The position numbers and the translations under genes are program-made. Below, one piece after another: positions 17,482-26,004 of a stretch of 41,033 nt of DNA. Position 1 is the stretch's first letter. Every line of letters starts with the position of its first letter. Under the pieces are notes generated by a model. That model ran no database searches. It worked only from the letters and a program-made list of their open reading frames with translations, and was not told the DNA's origin. The stretch is from an uncultured Prevotellaceae bacterium (lineage in GTDB: Bacteria; Bacteroidota; Bacteroidia; Bacteroidales; Bacteroidaceae): NCBI GenBank assembly GCA_937915745.1, contig CALGGJ010000097.1, positions 1 to 41,033 of the forward strand, in the 5' to 3' direction.

Positions 17482-18459
17482 ATGGTTGAGAACAAGTTAT
17501 TTAAGGTATTTGCAGGTACAAACTCCAAGTATCTGGGAGAGCGGATCTGCAGCGAGCTTGGCTGTGAACTTGGCAACATGGTACGAACCAACTTTTCAGA
17601 CGGCGAGTTTGTTGTTTCGTTTGAGGAGTCAATCCGCGGCTGTGATGTCTTTCTTGTACAATCGACCTTTCCCAATACCGACAATCTGATGGAACTGCTT
17701 CTTATGATTGATGCGGCCAAGCGCGCTTCGGCAAGCAACATAATTGCAGTCATCCCTTATTTCGGTTGGGCAAGACAAGATCGTAAAGACAAGCCTCGTG
17801 TACCGATAGGTGCAAAGTTGGTTGCCGACATGCTCAGTGTTGCCGGCATCAACCGTCTTATTACGATGGATCTGCATGCCGACCAGATACAGGGATTCTT
17901 CAATGTGCCGGTTGACCATCTCTACGCTTCCATCCCGCTCGTTCCCTATATTCGAGACCTCAAACTGAAAGACCTTATCATTGCTGCTCCTGATGTTGGG
18001 GCATCGAAACGTGCGGCCTTGTTCTCGAAAAAGCTGAATGTACCACTCGTACTGTGCAACAAAACTCGCACACGTGCCAATATCGTAGATAAGATACAGA
18101 TTATCGGCGATGTCGAAAACAAGAATGTTGTGATTGTTGACGACATGGTAGATACAGCCGGCACAATAACCAAAGCTGCTGATGAGATGAAAAAAGCCGG
18201 AGCTATTTCTGTGCGAGCCGTGGCAAGCCACTGTATCATGAGTGGGCCGGCCGACACAAATGTGGAAAACTCGGCTCTCGAAGAGATTCTGTTCACCGAC
18301 TCTATTCCATATCATGGCAATTGCAGAAAAGTGAAACAACTCACCATCGCCTCGATGTTTGCAAAGGCTATTTGGTGTATAGAGAACAACGAATCGGTCA
18401 GTTCGCACGTCGATTTTGAATTGAAAGGCCGTAAGGGTTACAAATTAGTCCTGGGATAA
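17482..18459 (+). CDS. prs: Ribose-phosphate pyrophosphokinase (PRPP synthetase)
   Basis: This 325-residue class I enzyme makes PRPP from ribose 5-phosphate and ATP for nucleotide, His and Trp synthesis. Visible motifs are the N-terminal FAGTNSKYLGERI, YFGWARQDRK (flexible loop), the metal-binding TMDLHADQIQGFF and the PRPP loop VVIVDDMVDTAGTITKA. It is normal length. It follows the PurF-like gene by 14 bp, so producer and consumer of PRPP are likely co-expressed. Confidence 0.96.
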   Translation: MVENKLFKVFAGTNSKYLGERICSELGCELGNMVRTNFSDGEFVVSFEESIRGCDVFLVQSTFPNTDNLMELLLMIDAAKRASASNIIAVIPYFGWARQDRKDKPRVPIGAKLVADMLSVAGINRLITMDLHADQIQGFFNVPVDHLYASIPLVPYIRDLKLKDLIIAAPDVGASKRAALFSKKLNVPLVLCNKTRTRANIVDKIQIIGDVENKNVVIVDDMVDTAGTITKAADEMKKAGAISVRAVASHCIMSGPADTNVENSALEEILFTDSIPYHGNCRKVKQLTIASMFAKAIWCIENNESVSSHVDFELKGRKGYKLVLG

Positions 18460-18496
18460 TCATACGGTATAACATGATAACACAATAACATGAGCT

Positions 18497-20593
18497 ATGA
18501 GACATGTGGCCTCGCTTAGCTTTCTGTTGCTGTTTCTATGCATCGGCAGCAACTATGCACAACCTGTTCCGTCAGTCGAATGGGATTCTCTGAGCCTGAT
18601 TATCGACGGACATCGTGTTATACCGGTCATGGGCGAGATTCACTATTCGCGCATTCCCACCGAAGAATGGTCGGGGGAGGTGAAGAAGATGCAGGATGGC
18701 GGGGTGACCATGATTGCATGTTATGTGTTTTGGAATCACATAGAAGAGGTGGAGGGGCTGTTCGACTGGAGTGGTCAGCGCTCCCTACGCCGTTTTCTCG
18801 AGGTTTGCAAACAGACCAACATGCCTGTTATATTGCGTGTAGGGCCATTCTGTCATGGTGAAGCACGCTGCGGCGGCATCCCCGATTGGGTTATCCGTTC
18901 GGGATGTAAGACTCGCTCTGAAGACACACAGTTTCTTTCTTATGTCGAGAAACTCTATCGGCAGATTTTTACACAAGTGCAAGGACTACAATGGAAAGAT
19001 GGCGGTCCGGTCATTGCGATGCAGTTTGACAACGAATACAGAGGGCGGGCGTCATATCTGCTTAGGCTTAAACAGATTGCCAACGACATCGGCTTCGACC
19101 TGCCGTTCTATACTCGTACCGGATGGCCCGAGCTGGCAACTCCAGTACCCTTTGGCGAACTCGTTCCACTCTATGGCGATTATGCCGACGGTTTTTGGGA
19201 CCGTTCTACCGACGAGGCTGTAGGTGAATATTACAAAGCATTCAACTTCAAGGCATTCCGCACATCTGCGGCTATTGCATCCGAACAGCTGTCATACGGT
19301 GCCGACAACAGTACCAACCAATCTGAATATCCTTATTTCACCTGCGAATTGGGTGGAGGAATGATGACATCATATCATCGCCGCATATTCGCATATCCCG
19401 AAGACACATATTCGATGGCCATAGTGAAGCTTGGCAGTGGAAGCAATCTGCTGGGATATTATATGTACCACGGTGGTACCAATCCCCGGTCAACGGCTTG
19501 GAGGGTACCCGGGGCTGTTGATCCTTATATAGGCGACAGCTGCGTGTATCTAAATGAAACCCAACGTGCATTGGCTACCAACTATAACGACTTGCCTGCA
19601 ATGACTTACGATTTTCAAGCTCCGATAGGAGAGTTTGGACAGATCAATCCTCATTATTTCATGTTGCGTAAGTTACATCTTTTCATGCACGACTTTGCCG
19701 AGACGCTGGCACCAATGACGGCACACTTCCCTACCCCTCAGAATCTGCAAAAAGGCGATGACAACGGGCTGAGATGGTCGTATCGCAGCCTTGGCGACAG
19801 TGCTTTTGTCTTTGTAAACAACTATGAGCGCCTGCAGAAACTCAGTGCAAAGACTGGCATAAAATTTTCCGTTGGAAACATAACCTTTCCTAGCAACAGC
19901 ATCACTATACCTGCTGGTGCTGTATGTATATTCCCCGTAGGGGTGGCCGGATTGAAATATGCAACCGCACAGCTTGTTGCACGTAGCGGAAACAAAATCT
20001 ATTTAGAGCAGATACCTGGCATTCCTGCCGAGTTGGCTTTTGTCGATGGACGCACCCTCAGCTTCGCAAAGGCTCGCGGAACGACAAAGCCCGTATATAC
20101 ATCTCGTCAAGGAACCGAATACTACCTCATAGACAGCCAGTCGGCCGAACATTTGTTCTATGAAGGCGAAGAGCCCTATACCGATGCTGTGCACTACATC
20201 AATGTAGAATGGCACAAGGAGCAGGATGTCGGTCGGCTGCGCACTATTTCCATAGGAGCGAACAAAGTTGCCGAAGCTCCACTCGACTGCGATTTCAACC
20301 AAGCTGCTGCATATACCATCAATATTCCGGCCGAACGCACTGCAGCTTTGCTCGATATAGATTACTACGGTGACTGCGCGCGCCTGTACGACGGTTCCAC
20401 ACTCATTGCCGACAATTTCTACAACGGCCGACATTTTCTCATGGCACTTTGGCGATTGCCCGATACAACTACACACCTCACCCTGCGCATACTACCTCTG
20501 CAACCAGATATGCCAGTTTATTTCCCAAGCGAAGCACATATCACAACACCGACAGAGCACGTGAACAATATAAGAATACTGAAGAACAAATAG
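18497..20593 (+). CDS. Secreted GH35-family beta-galactosidase-like protein (divergent)
   Basis: This is a 698-residue exported TIM-barrel enzyme. A signal peptide (about 1-21, ending NYAQ) precedes GEIHYSRIPTEEW, YVFWNHIEEVEG and the acid/base Glu180 in FDNEYRG. The presumed nucleophile is Glu284 in FTCELGGGMM. These motifs are GH35, but both catalytic contexts differ from the commoner VENEYGSYG and SEFWSGWFD seen in the second GH35 at 26005-28389. Beta-sandwich domains fill the C-terminal half. Galactoside substrate is inferred from family. It starts 37 bp after prs; no separate promoter was seen. Confidence 0.87.
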   Translation: MRHVASLSFLLLFLCIGSNYAQPVPSVEWDSLSLIIDGHRVIPVMGEIHYSRIPTEEWSGEVKKMQDGGVTMIACYVFWNHIEEVEGLFDWSGQRSLRRFLEVCKQTNMPVILRVGPFCHGEARCGGIPDWVIRSGCKTRSEDTQFLSYVEKLYRQIFTQVQGLQWKDGGPVIAMQFDNEYRGRASYLLRLKQIANDIGFDLPFYTRTGWPELATPVPFGELVPLYGDYADGFWDRSTDEAVGEYYKAFNFKAFRTSAAIASEQLSYGADNSTNQSEYPYFTCELGGGMMTSYHRRIFAYPEDTYSMAIVKLGSGSNLLGYYMYHGGTNPRSTAWRVPGAVDPYIGDSCVYLNETQRALATNYNDLPAMTYDFQAPIGEFGQINPHYFMLRKLHLFMHDFAETLAPMTAHFPTPQNLQKGDDNGLRWSYRSLGDSAFVFVNNYERLQKLSAKTGIKFSVGNITFPSNSITIPAGAVCIFPVGVAGLKYATAQLVARSGNKIYLEQIPGIPAELAFVDGRTLSFAKARGTTKPVYTSRQGTEYYLIDSQSAEHLFYEGEEPYTDAVHYINVEWHKEQDVGRLRTISIGANKVAEAPLDCDFNQAAAYTINIPAERTAALLDIDYYGDCARLYDGSTLIADNFYNGRHFLMALWRLPDTTTHLTLRILPLQPDMPVYFPSEAHITTPTEHVNNIRILKNK

Positions 20594-20850
20594 TTACAGA
20601 CAACATCATCTATTATGTCATGCAAGTAGGAAGAAGACAGAGTCAAAACGAAGGCGAAGCCAAAGTATTCAAAGCGCGAAACAGTCTAATTACCGGTTTG
20701 TGTTTAATGCAAAAGCAAAGCGTGGCAGTGCAAACAGGCTCATTTCCAATGCTGCAATCGTCTGAAGCCGAATAAGGCTCCCAATATACTAAAAAGCACG
20801 ACAAATAGCATTTTTTTGAAATGAAAACACACTGTTTATGTTTTTTTCCG

Positions 20851-20858
20851 TAAATTTG
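20851..20858 (+). promoter_or_regulatory. Bacteroidetes -7 box of rnpB
   Basis: TAAATTTG matches TAnnTTTG, ending 10 bp before the start of the P1 helix. No consensus TTTG lies at the -33 position. The preceding gap (20594-20850) shows no gene or clear structure. Confidence 0.7.
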
Positions 20859-20868
20859 CAAATCGAAA

Positions 20869-21266
20869 GCAGTCGGGCGGTCTGTCGCTGGCACACTGTG
20901 GCTTTATGCCAAGGTGTACGAGAGGAAAGTCCGGGCAGCACAGAGCATTCCACTTCCGAAAACAGAAGCAATCTGCGAAGGTTGAGTAATGCAGAAGAAA
21001 ACAACCGCCAGCCACTCTGATGATGGCAGGTAAGGGTGAGAAGGTGGGGTAAGAGCCCACCAGCGGCGTGATGACACGTCCGGCTGTGCATCTTGGAAGC
21101 TGCAAGTTCATGTATAGTAGCGTTTGAGGGTTGCTCGTCCGAGCTACAGGGTAGAACGCTGGAGTCGGGTGGTGACATCCGAACTAGATAAATGACAGAC
21201 AGTCGTATGGATTTGGGGGTCTATGAAATCCTACGACATACAGAACCCGGCTTACAGCCCGTCTGC
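20869..21266 (+). ncRNA. rnpB: RNase P RNA, bacterial class A
   Basis: This RNA is the catalytic subunit that trims tRNA 5' leaders. The conserved GAGGAAAGTCCGGGC (20922-20936) and AGAACCCGGCTTA (21242-21254) form the universal P4 region, and GGTAAGAGCCCACC lies between them. The ends pair as P1: GCAGTCGGGCGG (20869-20880) with CAGCCCGTCTGC (21255-21266), with two mismatches. The length of about 398 nt is typical of type A. It lies just before the efflux operon. The exact ends are inferred from P1 pairing. Confidence 0.95.
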
Positions 21267-21328
21267 CACCCTCCCCCACACATTTATTCGCCATCGATAT
21301 TATGAAAAAAACAAATAACATACAACAC

Positions 21329-22666
21329 ATGAAAAAACAAACAACATTAGCTTTGACACTGTGTGTGGCATTCATCAACATACATGCACAAAAGCAATGG
21401 ACTCTTCAAGAATGCCTGGATTATGCCTTGAACAACAACATCCAGTTACAACAAAACAGGCTGAGCGCCATGCAAAGCGAACTCGACGTGCAGCAGTCGA
21501 AGGCAGCATTGTTCCCATCACTGTCGTTCAGTACAAACCAGAATGGCTCGTGGAGGCCATACAGCCCATCGACCATCAACCTCACAAACGGCACTATGAC
21601 AACCACCCGGCGTACCACCAGCTACAATGGCAGTTACGGACTTAATGCCAATGTAACCGTGTGGAATGGCGGACGTAATACAAAAAACATAAAGAAAAAC
21701 GAATATACACAACAACAATCGGAACTGGAGGCCGAACGCACAGCCAATTCCATCCAGGAACAAATAACTCAACTGTATGTACAGATACTCTATCAGACAG
21801 AAGCCGTAAAGGTGAACGAAGAAATGCTGAAAGCCTCGCAGCAACAACGCGACCGCGCCAAAGTGATGGTGGAAGTAGGCAGCCTGGCCAAAGTAGATTT
21901 GGCACAACTCGAAGCACAGACCTCACAAGACGAATACAACATCGTGAACAGCCGCTCTCAACTCGAAAACTTCAAGCTGCAACTGAAGCAACTGCTCGAA
22001 ATCACCGGTGAAGACGACTTCAACGTAGCTACAACCAACATTGCCGAATCGGCAGTGTTGGCAGCAATACCAAATCGTGCCGAAGTATATGCAGCAGCTG
22101 TGAATGAACGGCCAGAGATAAAAAGCAGCCAACTCAACGTGGAGTCGAGCGACCTCAGCATAGCAATAGCAAAAGCCGGATACCTACCTACCGTAAACCT
22201 CAATGCAGGCATCGGGACAAGCAATGCCAGCGGAACCGAGACCGCTTTCTTCCGGCAAATAAAAACAAATATGAGCAACTCGCTCGGTGTGTCGGTATCA
22301 GTACCGATATTCGACCAAAAACAAAACAGCACAAGCGTAAAAAAAGCAAAACTCACAAAACTCAACAGCCAACTACAACTGCAAGACGCAGAAAAATCGC
22401 TCTACAGCTCAATCGAGAACTACTGGCTCAATGCCAATACATCACAACAGCAATATATATTCGCAAAGGCCAACGTACAAAGCATGCAGGAAAGCTACGA
22501 CCTGGTGAGCGAACAATTCAGACTCGGACTCAAAAACATCGTAGAACTGACCACAGGCAAGACCAACCTGCTGCAAGCCGAACAACAACTCCTGCAATCA
22601 AAATATACCACACTATACAACATGGCAATGCTAAGGTTCTACCAAGGACAGCCAATAAAACTATAA
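21329..22666 (+). CDS. TolC-family outer membrane efflux protein
   Basis: This 445-residue outer membrane channel of a tripartite exporter has a signal peptide (MKKQTTLALTLCVAFINIHAQ). Two TolC/OEP repeats follow, with long coiled-coil helices rich in Gln, Asn and Ala: WTLQECLDYALNNNIQLQQN near the start, and AYLPTV-like and SVSVPIFD-like strands in the second half. An upstream in-frame ATG at 21302 adds nine residues before the signal; 21329 is preferred because the signal peptide then begins cleanly after an A-rich stretch. It is the first gene of an operon with the adaptor (25 bp gap), ATPase and permease. Confidence 0.93.
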   Translation: MKKQTTLALTLCVAFINIHAQKQWTLQECLDYALNNNIQLQQNRLSAMQSELDVQQSKAALFPSLSFSTNQNGSWRPYSPSTINLTNGTMTTTRRTTSYNGSYGLNANVTVWNGGRNTKNIKKNEYTQQQSELEAERTANSIQEQITQLYVQILYQTEAVKVNEEMLKASQQQRDRAKVMVEVGSLAKVDLAQLEAQTSQDEYNIVNSRSQLENFKLQLKQLLEITGEDDFNVATTNIAESAVLAAIPNRAEVYAAAVNERPEIKSSQLNVESSDLSIAIAKAGYLPTVNLNAGIGTSNASGTETAFFRQIKTNMSNSLGVSVSVPIFDQKQNSTSVKKAKLTKLNSQLQLQDAEKSLYSSIENYWLNANTSQQQYIFAKANVQSMQESYDLVSEQFRLGLKNIVELTTGKTNLLQAEQQLLQSKYTTLYNMAMLRFYQGQPIKL

Positions 22667-22691
22667 AACAGAATATAAACAACGACAAGAT

Positions 22692-23894
22692 ATGAAAACA
22701 AAATCAACCATCATCGCAGCAGCAACAGCATGTATCGTAATGTTATCATGCTCGAAGGACGCAAAAGTGACATACACGACCGCTGTAGCCGAAATACAAG
22801 ACGTATCGACCAGCATCACCGCAACCGGCACAATCGAGCCAGTTACCAAAGTAGATGTAGGAACACAAGTGTCAGGCATCATCGACAAAATCTATGTCGA
22901 TTACAACTCAGAAGTACACAAAGGCCAAGTGATAGCCGAACTCGACAAGACCAACCTGCTCAGTGAGCTGGCGTCAGCCAAGAGCAACCTGTCAAACGCA
23001 CAGAGCAACCTCAACTACCAAAGCTCAAACTACAACCGCTACAAGACCCTCTACGACAAGGGGCTCGTCAGTGCCAACGACTACGAAAACGCACGCCTTA
23101 GCTACGAACAAGCAGTACAACAAGTAGCCGTACAACAACAAAACGTGACCAAAGCACAGACCAACCTCGGATATGCAACCATCCTGTCACCTATCGACGG
23201 AGTGGTGCTGAGCCGCGAAGTAGAAGAAGGACAGACAGTCGCATCAGCCATGACAACCCCAACCCTGTTCATCATCGCACAAGACCTAACCGACATGCGA
23301 GTAATTGCCGACATCGATGAAGCCGATATAGGCGGAGTACTCGAAGGACAGCATGTAGTATTCACCGTCGATGCATATCCCGACGACACATTCGACGGAA
23401 CAGTAACACAAGTGCGCCAACAAGCAACAACCGAAAGCAACGTAGTGACATACGAAGTAGTAATCGCTGCACCAAACGAATCGCTCAAGCTCAAGCCGGG
23501 ACTCACAGCCAACGTATCAATATTCACACTCGAAAAAAACGGAGTACTCGCAATACCATCAAAAGCACTGCGCTTTGCACCAAACGAAGCCATACTGGCC
23601 AAAAATCAAAAAATAGAAGACTGCGAGGCCAGAACCAAAGTATGGACATTCGACGGCACGACATTCAAAGCACATGCAGTGGAAATAGGTACAACAAACG
23701 GTACACTCACCGAAATACTCTCAGGAATAGCCCTAGGAACAGAAGTGGTGACCGAGTTTAACATCGAACAAGAAATAGCCGAAGAAACACAAACCACCAA
23801 CCCATTCATGCCAGGACGTCGCAACAACAACCGCAGCCAGCAAAATGGACAAAACAGCAACCAGCAAAGCAAACAGAACGCAGGAGGACGATAA
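22692..23894 (+). CDS. MacA-like periplasmic adaptor lipoprotein
   Basis: This 400-residue membrane fusion protein links the ABC permease to the TolC channel. A lipoprotein signal ends at LSC (about Cys20). A biotinyl-lipoyl half motif (VGTQVSGIIDKIYVDYNSEV), a coiled-coil hairpin (SAKSNLSNAQSNLNYQSSNY onward), the second lipoyl half (ATILSPIDGVVLSREVEEGQ) and beta-barrel domains follow. The C-terminus is a low-complexity Asn/Gln/Arg tail of about 30 residues. The ATPase gene starts two bases after its stop. Confidence 0.93.
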   Translation: MKTKSTIIAAATACIVMLSCSKDAKVTYTTAVAEIQDVSTSITATGTIEPVTKVDVGTQVSGIIDKIYVDYNSEVHKGQVIAELDKTNLLSELASAKSNLSNAQSNLNYQSSNYNRYKTLYDKGLVSANDYENARLSYEQAVQQVAVQQQNVTKAQTNLGYATILSPIDGVVLSREVEEGQTVASAMTTPTLFIIAQDLTDMRVIADIDEADIGGVLEGQHVVFTVDAYPDDTFDGTVTQVRQQATTESNVVTYEVVIAAPNESLKLKPGLTANVSIFTLEKNGVLAIPSKALRFAPNEAILAKNQKIEDCEARTKVWTFDGTTFKAHAVEIGTTNGTLTEILSGIALGTEVVTEFNIEQEIAEETQTTNPFMPGRRNNNRSQQNGQNSNQQSKQNAGGR

Positions 23895-23896
23895 AC

Positions 23897-24652
23897 ATGG
23901 AGGAAAACAAAAAAACAGTTATCGAACTCGACCAAGTGAAACGATACTTCCAAGTAGGCTCGGAAACCGTCAAGGCACTGCGTGGAGTAAGCTTCAAAAT
24001 CCACGAAGGCGAATTCGTAACCATACAGGGAACATCAGGCTCGGGCAAATCCACACTGCTTAACCAACTTGGTTGCCTCGACACACCTACATCAGGAGAG
24101 TACTACCTCGACGGCATATCAGTACGCAAGATGTCGAAAAACCAACGTGCCCACCTTCGTAACAAGAAAATTGGGTTTGTATTCCAAAACTACAACCTGC
24201 TGCCCAACACAACCGCCCTCGAAAACGTAGAACTTCCGCTGATGTACAATTCAAAATACAATTCCAAACGACGTCGCGACGCAGCACGCGAGGCACTTGA
24301 AGCAGTAGGACTCGGGGACCGCATCTACCACAAAAGCAATCAAATGTCGGGTGGACAGATGCAACGCGTGGCAATAGCACGCGCACTCGTCAACAACCCC
24401 GCAGTCCTGCTGGCTGACGAAGCCACCGGAAACCTCGACACACGCACATCATTCGAGATGCTCGTGCTCTTCCAACAACTCTACAACCAAGGACATACCA
24501 TCATCTTCGTAACACATAATCCCGAGATTGCAGAATACGCCTCGCGCAACATCATGCTACGCGACGGCCAGATACGCGAAGACACACTCAACACAAACAT
24601 CAAATCAGCAGCCGAGGCTCTCGCCGCACTGCCTAAACCACAAGACGACTAA
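23897..24652 (+). CDS. MacB-type ABC transporter ATPase
   Basis: This 251-residue cytoplasmic nucleotide-binding subunit has Walker A GTSGSGKST, a Q-loop in VFQNYNLLPN, signature MSGGQMQRVAIARAL and Walker B VLLADEATGNLD, with a His switch in FVTHNPE. It belongs to the LolD/MacB group. In E. coli MacB the ATPase and permease are fused; here they are separate genes whose stop and start overlap by one base (TAATG). The cargo could be a macrolide-like compound, peptide or lipoprotein and cannot be decided. Confidence 0.95.
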   Translation: MEENKKTVIELDQVKRYFQVGSETVKALRGVSFKIHEGEFVTIQGTSGSGKSTLLNQLGCLDTPTSGEYYLDGISVRKMSKNQRAHLRNKKIGFVFQNYNLLPNTTALENVELPLMYNSKYNSKRRRDAAREALEAVGLGDRIYHKSNQMSGGQMQRVAIARALVNNPAVLLADEATGNLDTRTSFEMLVLFQQLYNQGHTIIFVTHNPEIAEYASRNIMLRDGQIREDTLNTNIKSAAEALAALPKPQDD

Positions 24653-25872
24653 TGAACATATTCAACCTATTCAAAGTATCATTAAGAGCCATTTCCAGCA
24701 ACAAGATGAGGTCGTTCCTCTCAATGCTCGGCATCATCATAGGCGTAGCAGCTGTCATCATCATGATGGCGATAGGTCAAGGTTCGAAGGAAAGCATACG
24801 CAAGGAACTCTCAACGATGGGCACCAACTTGCTCACCATACGTCCGGGAGCCGACATGCGAGGCGGAGTACGTCAGGACCCATCGGCCATGCAGACACTC
24901 AAGCCTAACGACTATGAAACTCTCATGGCAGAAAAGAAATACGTCACGAAAGTAAGTCCGGAGGTCAACTCTGCAGGACAGGCAATCTACGGCAACAACA
25001 ACACCACGACAACTGCATACGGTGAAGCACCCGAATATCTTGAAATCAAGCAATGGGAGATAGAAGACGGCGACTGCTTTACCGATGAAGACGTGAAGAA
25101 GGCGGCTAAAGTGTGTGTGATAGGCAAAACGGTAGCAACCGAACTCTTTGGCGAGGGTGCCGACCCTGTAGGCAAGACCATACGATTCAAATCCATCCCG
25201 CTACGAGTGGTAGGAGTACTCAAGTCAAAAGGCTACAACTCATGGGGCATGGACCAGGACAACGTGATGATTGTACCCTACACATGCGTCATGAAGCGAA
25301 TTGCCGCACAGACATGGTTCTCATCAATCGTCTGCTCGGCCATCACCGAGGAACTCAGCGACCAGGCAATAGAAGAAATCACCGAGATACTACGTCGCAC
25401 ACACAAGATAAAAGAAGGAGCAGTCGATGATTTCACCATACGTTCGCAAGCCGAAATGATGGAAACAATGTCAACCACCATGGATACAGTAACCGTCATA
25501 CTCGTTGTTGCAGCTGCCTTCTCACTGCTCGTAGCCGGAATCGGCATCATGAACATCATGTTGGTAAGCGTCACCGAGCGGACCAAAGAGATAGGCTTAC
25601 GCATGGCTGTTGGGGCTACAGGTATGGTCATCAGCCTTCAGTTCCTCATCGAGTCAGTACTTATCTCGCTCACCGGAGGATTGTTGGGTGTATTGCTGGG
25701 ATGTGTAGTGAGCGAATTCCTCGTGCCGGCCATGGGTATGCCATCGAGTGTACCTGCATGGTCAATATTCGTCTCATTCGGTGTGTGCGTGGTTATAGGA
25801 GTTCTTTTTGGATACATTCCTGCACGCAAGGCTGCAAACATGGACCCTATCGATGCCATCCGCCACGAATAA
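24652..25872 (+). CDS. MacB-type ABC transporter permease
   Basis: This 406-residue inner membrane permease has the MacB topology. TM1 lies at about residues 23-45 (MLGIIIGVAAVIIMMAIGQG), then a large periplasmic MacB-PCD domain, then three helices in the FtsX domain beginning near TVILVVAAAFSLLVAGIGIM. The motif SVTERTKEIGLRMAVGAT is characteristic. It ends in RKAANMDPIDAIRHE, also typical. It completes the TolC-MacA-MacB operon. A gap of 132 bp follows before the GH35 start. Confidence 0.95.
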   Translation: MNIFNLFKVSLRAISSNKMRSFLSMLGIIIGVAAVIIMMAIGQGSKESIRKELSTMGTNLLTIRPGADMRGGVRQDPSAMQTLKPNDYETLMAEKKYVTKVSPEVNSAGQAIYGNNNTTTTAYGEAPEYLEIKQWEIEDGDCFTDEDVKKAAKVCVIGKTVATELFGEGADPVGKTIRFKSIPLRVVGVLKSKGYNSWGMDQDNVMIVPYTCVMKRIAAQTWFSSIVCSAITEELSDQAIEEITEILRRTHKIKEGAVDDFTIRSQAEMMETMSTTMDTVTVILVVAAAFSLLVAGIGIMNIMLVSVTERTKEIGLRMAVGATGMVISLQFLIESVLISLTGGLLGVLLGCVVSEFLVPAMGMPSSVPAWSIFVSFGVCVVIGVLFGYIPARKAANMDPIDAIRHE

Positions 25873-26004
25873 AAGGAGTGAACAGCTTCTCAGAGTTTCA
25901 CGCTGCCTATGTTATTCCAATATAGACGTATGACCATCATCACACGCTGCCTTCCGATTAATGAGGCACCGGCAATTATTCGAAAGAAACAAATAAACAA
26001 ACAA

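Noticed and set aside
17629..18408. 259-codon minus-strand frame inside prs
   Set aside because: Antisense to intact PRPP synthetase motifs; shadow frame.
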